Assembly (NCBI GenBank): GCA_037044955.1
Contig: JBAOHX010000002.1
Location: 558,001 to 622,000, forward strand
Source: JAJXWB01 sp037044955
GTDB taxonomy: Bacteria > Pseudomonadota > Alphaproteobacteria > Rhizobiales > Beijerinckiaceae
Direction of reading: 5' to 3'
Length of the DNA stretch: 64,000 nucleotides
Part shown: piece after piece, positions 62,734 to 64,000 of the stretch
Layout of the letters: each line of letters starts with the position of its first letter
Position numbering within the stretch: position 1 is the first letter of the stretch
The notes under the pieces: generated by a model
Told to the model about the DNA's origin: nothing
What the model saw: only the letters and a program-made list of their open reading frames with translations
The model's database searches: none
Made by a program: the position numbers and the translations under genes

Positions 62734-63682
62734 TCAGACTTCCACGCTTTCGCCTTGCGCCGTCAAGCCCCAAAGGCGCGCGCCGGGGACGTTGCGCACG
62801 GCGCGCGCCGCGGCGGGCGGGTCGAGGCAATACAGTCCGGTCGAGAGCGCGTCGGCGGTTGCGGCCGAAGCATGTGCGATCGCGAGCCAGCGCCAATCGG
62901 GGGCGGAGCGGCCGGTCGCGGGATCGAAAATATGGTGGTCGCCCTTGTCGCCGAGCGGCGTCGCGGCGCCGGACGACGTCGCGAGGGCGCAATCGGCGAG
63001 CCGCACCTGCGCGCCGTCGGGCAGGGCGATTCGCCAGGCGTCGCCGTCGCTGCGTCCGTCGAGCGCGCGCGTCTCGCCGAGATCGACGAGCAGATTGCGG
63101 AAGCCGGCTTCGCGCAGCAGCGCGCAGGCGCGGTCGGTGATGTAGCCCTGTGCGATCCCGTTGAGCGTGAGGCTGGCGCCGGCGGGCAGTTCGACCGCTT
63201 CCGGCGCGATTCGCACGCGAGAGAGGCCGACGAGGGACCGCGCCGCCGCGACGTCGCGCTCGCTCGGGCGCGGACGCGATCTGTCGGCTGCATACCAGTC
63301 GACATGGAAGCGCCATAGCGGCTGCACGGTCGGATCGAACTTGCCCGTGCGTGGCCGCATGCGCCTGTCGCGACAGTTCCAGAACCTGCACGAGATCGGG
63401 GGAGGGCGCGACGATGCGTCCGGCGGAATTCAGGCGCGACAATTCCGAATCGCCGCGCTGCAGGCTGAAGATCGCCTCGAGCCGCTCGACCTCGGAGAGA
63501 ATGCGCGCGACGGCCGCCTCCGCGACGGCGGCGTCGACATCGGCAAAGAGAATCGAGACGTCGGCGCCGAGCGCCGCGCCACGCCATTCGCGCGGCGTCG
63601 CGCGGGCCTGCGGCGCAAGGGTCGTTGCGGCCGCGGCGGCAAGAATGCGCAGAACGCGCCGACGGGTCGGTTCAGCCGGCAT
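62734..63682 (-). CDS. FAD:protein FMN transferase, ApbE/NosX-like (frame broken near 63345-63362)
   Basis: About 315 residues after correction. An N-terminal signal of Tat character (TRRRVLRILAAAAATTLA) fits periplasmic location. Family blocks: FDPTVQPLWRFH, NGIAQGYITDRACALLREAGF, LVDLGETRALDG, HHIFDPATGRSA. ApbE links FMN covalently to Thr/Ser of acceptor proteins such as NosR and NqrBC. The frame changes around LSRQAHAAT-GKFDPTVQPL at 63345-63362; no GAANTC. It lies 11 bp after a NosR-like gene whose FMN domain would be its substrate. Confidence 0.87.
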
Positions 63683-64000
63683 TGGCGCCTCCCTTGGCGA
63701 TCTGGTCGCGCGCGGCCTGGCGGGCGGCGCGCGCCTTCAGCCCCATGCAGACGGTCGGATCGTGATAGAGCGACTGGCAATTGAGGCAGTAGATGCACTC
63801 GTTCGGGCTGATCGCGCCGTTCGGGTAGATGGCGCCGACCGGACAATGCACGGCGCATTGCCGGCACTCGCGGCCGCATTGCGGGCGGCGCTTCAGCCAT
63901 TCGAACATGCGCATGCGCGCGGGGATGGCGAGCGCGGCGCCGAGCGGGCACAGATAGCGGCAATAGAAGCGCCGCACGAACAGGCCCGCGGCCAGCAGGG
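63672..64000 (-). CDS. NosR/NirI-like membrane flavoprotein, C-terminal end only (5' outside window)
   Basis: The window ends inside this gene; ~109 C-terminal residues are seen. VRRFYCRYLCPLGAALAIPA is the NosR-type CxxxCP motif at the end of a membrane helix, followed by two 4Fe-4S motif groups, CGRECRQCAVHCP and CIYCLNCQSLYH. In NosR these clusters carry electrons from the FMN domain to nitrous oxide reductase. The next gene downstream on the strand is ApbE, not nosZ. The protein could be a true NosR of a rearranged locus or a NosR-like quinol-to-periplasm module serving Nap. Confidence 0.82.
   Translation of the reverse strand, partial: LLAAGLFVRRFYCRYLCPLGAALAIPARMRMFEWLKRRPQCGRECRQCAVHCPVGAIYPNGAISPNECIYCLNCQSLYHDPTVCMGLKARAARQAARDQIAKGGANAG

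Noticed and set aside
12841..63362. Programmed ribosomal frameshifting as the cause of the many frame changes
   Set aside because: No common slippery heptamer or downstream structure; the breaks are in unrelated families that never use recoding, and half share GAANTC instead.

Overview
The window is very GC-rich DNA, densely coding on both strands, from an alphaproteobacterium. The Hyphomicrobiales (Rhizobiales) are the most likely order. The evidence is a Shemin-type 5-aminolevulinate synthase, Phasin_2-type phasins, two complete branched-chain-amino-acid-type ABC transporters, TTGAY-N4-RTCAA Crp/Fnr boxes, and intergenic palindromic repeats of the kind scattered through Rhizobiales genomes. 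I cannot fix the family or genus. No tRNA, rRNA, CRISPR array, transposase, phage gene or replication origin is visible.

Layout. 1-4.6 kb: end of an RND efflux pump with its TetR regulator, then a sulfur/Fe-S group (periplasmic thioredoxin, TusA, ApbC/Mrp, and a BigR/SqrR-like persulfide-sensing repressor). 4.8-9.8 kb: livKHMGF-type operon 1, whose LivF has Arg in place of the Walker A Lys. 9.9-16.9 kb: acyl-CoA dehydrogenases, an enoyl-CoA hydratase and an acyl-CoA ligase. 17.1-20.8 kb: polyhydroxyalkanoate (PHA) operon (hydrolase, PhaE-like subunit, class III PhaC, GNAT) and a phasin. 20.9-28.1 kb: a self-sufficient CYP102-type P450-reductase fusion, a saccharopine-dehydrogenase-like reductase, a second hydrolase and a wax ester synthase/DGAT. 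28.2-32.0 kb: a convergent pair of unknown membrane proteins, SLOG-like + 4 TM (probable SLATT) and TM-RCK + RyR. This pair is the best candidate for an undescribed signalling or defence system here. 32.6-37.3 kb: liv-type operon 2. 37.6-39.2 kb: a second PHA synthase. 39.3-42.8 kb: a salicylate-type aryl-CoA cluster with a MarR regulator. 42.9-50.2 kb: cyanase, a second phasin, an amidohydrolase, FadB-like protein, glutamate dehydrogenase and another acyl-CoA dehydrogenase. 50.4-64 kb: an anaerobic nitrogen-oxide region with hemA, two Crp/Fnr regulators, hemerythrin, NnrS, napFDAGHBC, cytochrome c, ApbE and the end of a NosR-like protein.

How it works together. The left and middle parts describe an organism that takes up small carboxylic or amino acids, beta-oxidises acyl-CoAs and stores carbon both as PHA and probably as wax ester or triacylglycerol. 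Several storage proteins carry basic Lys/Ala/Pro tails. The right part reduces nitrate in the periplasm, probably under control of the two local Crp/Fnr proteins acting on three palindromic boxes.

Quality warning. About fourteen genes or gene segments have single-base frame breaks in otherwise well-conserved proteins. Seven of the breaks lie in a GAANTC hexamer where GANTC, the CcrM adenine-methylation site, would restore the frame. This points to base-calling error at methylated adenine rather than real pseudogenes, so I list these genes as CDS and give the break position.
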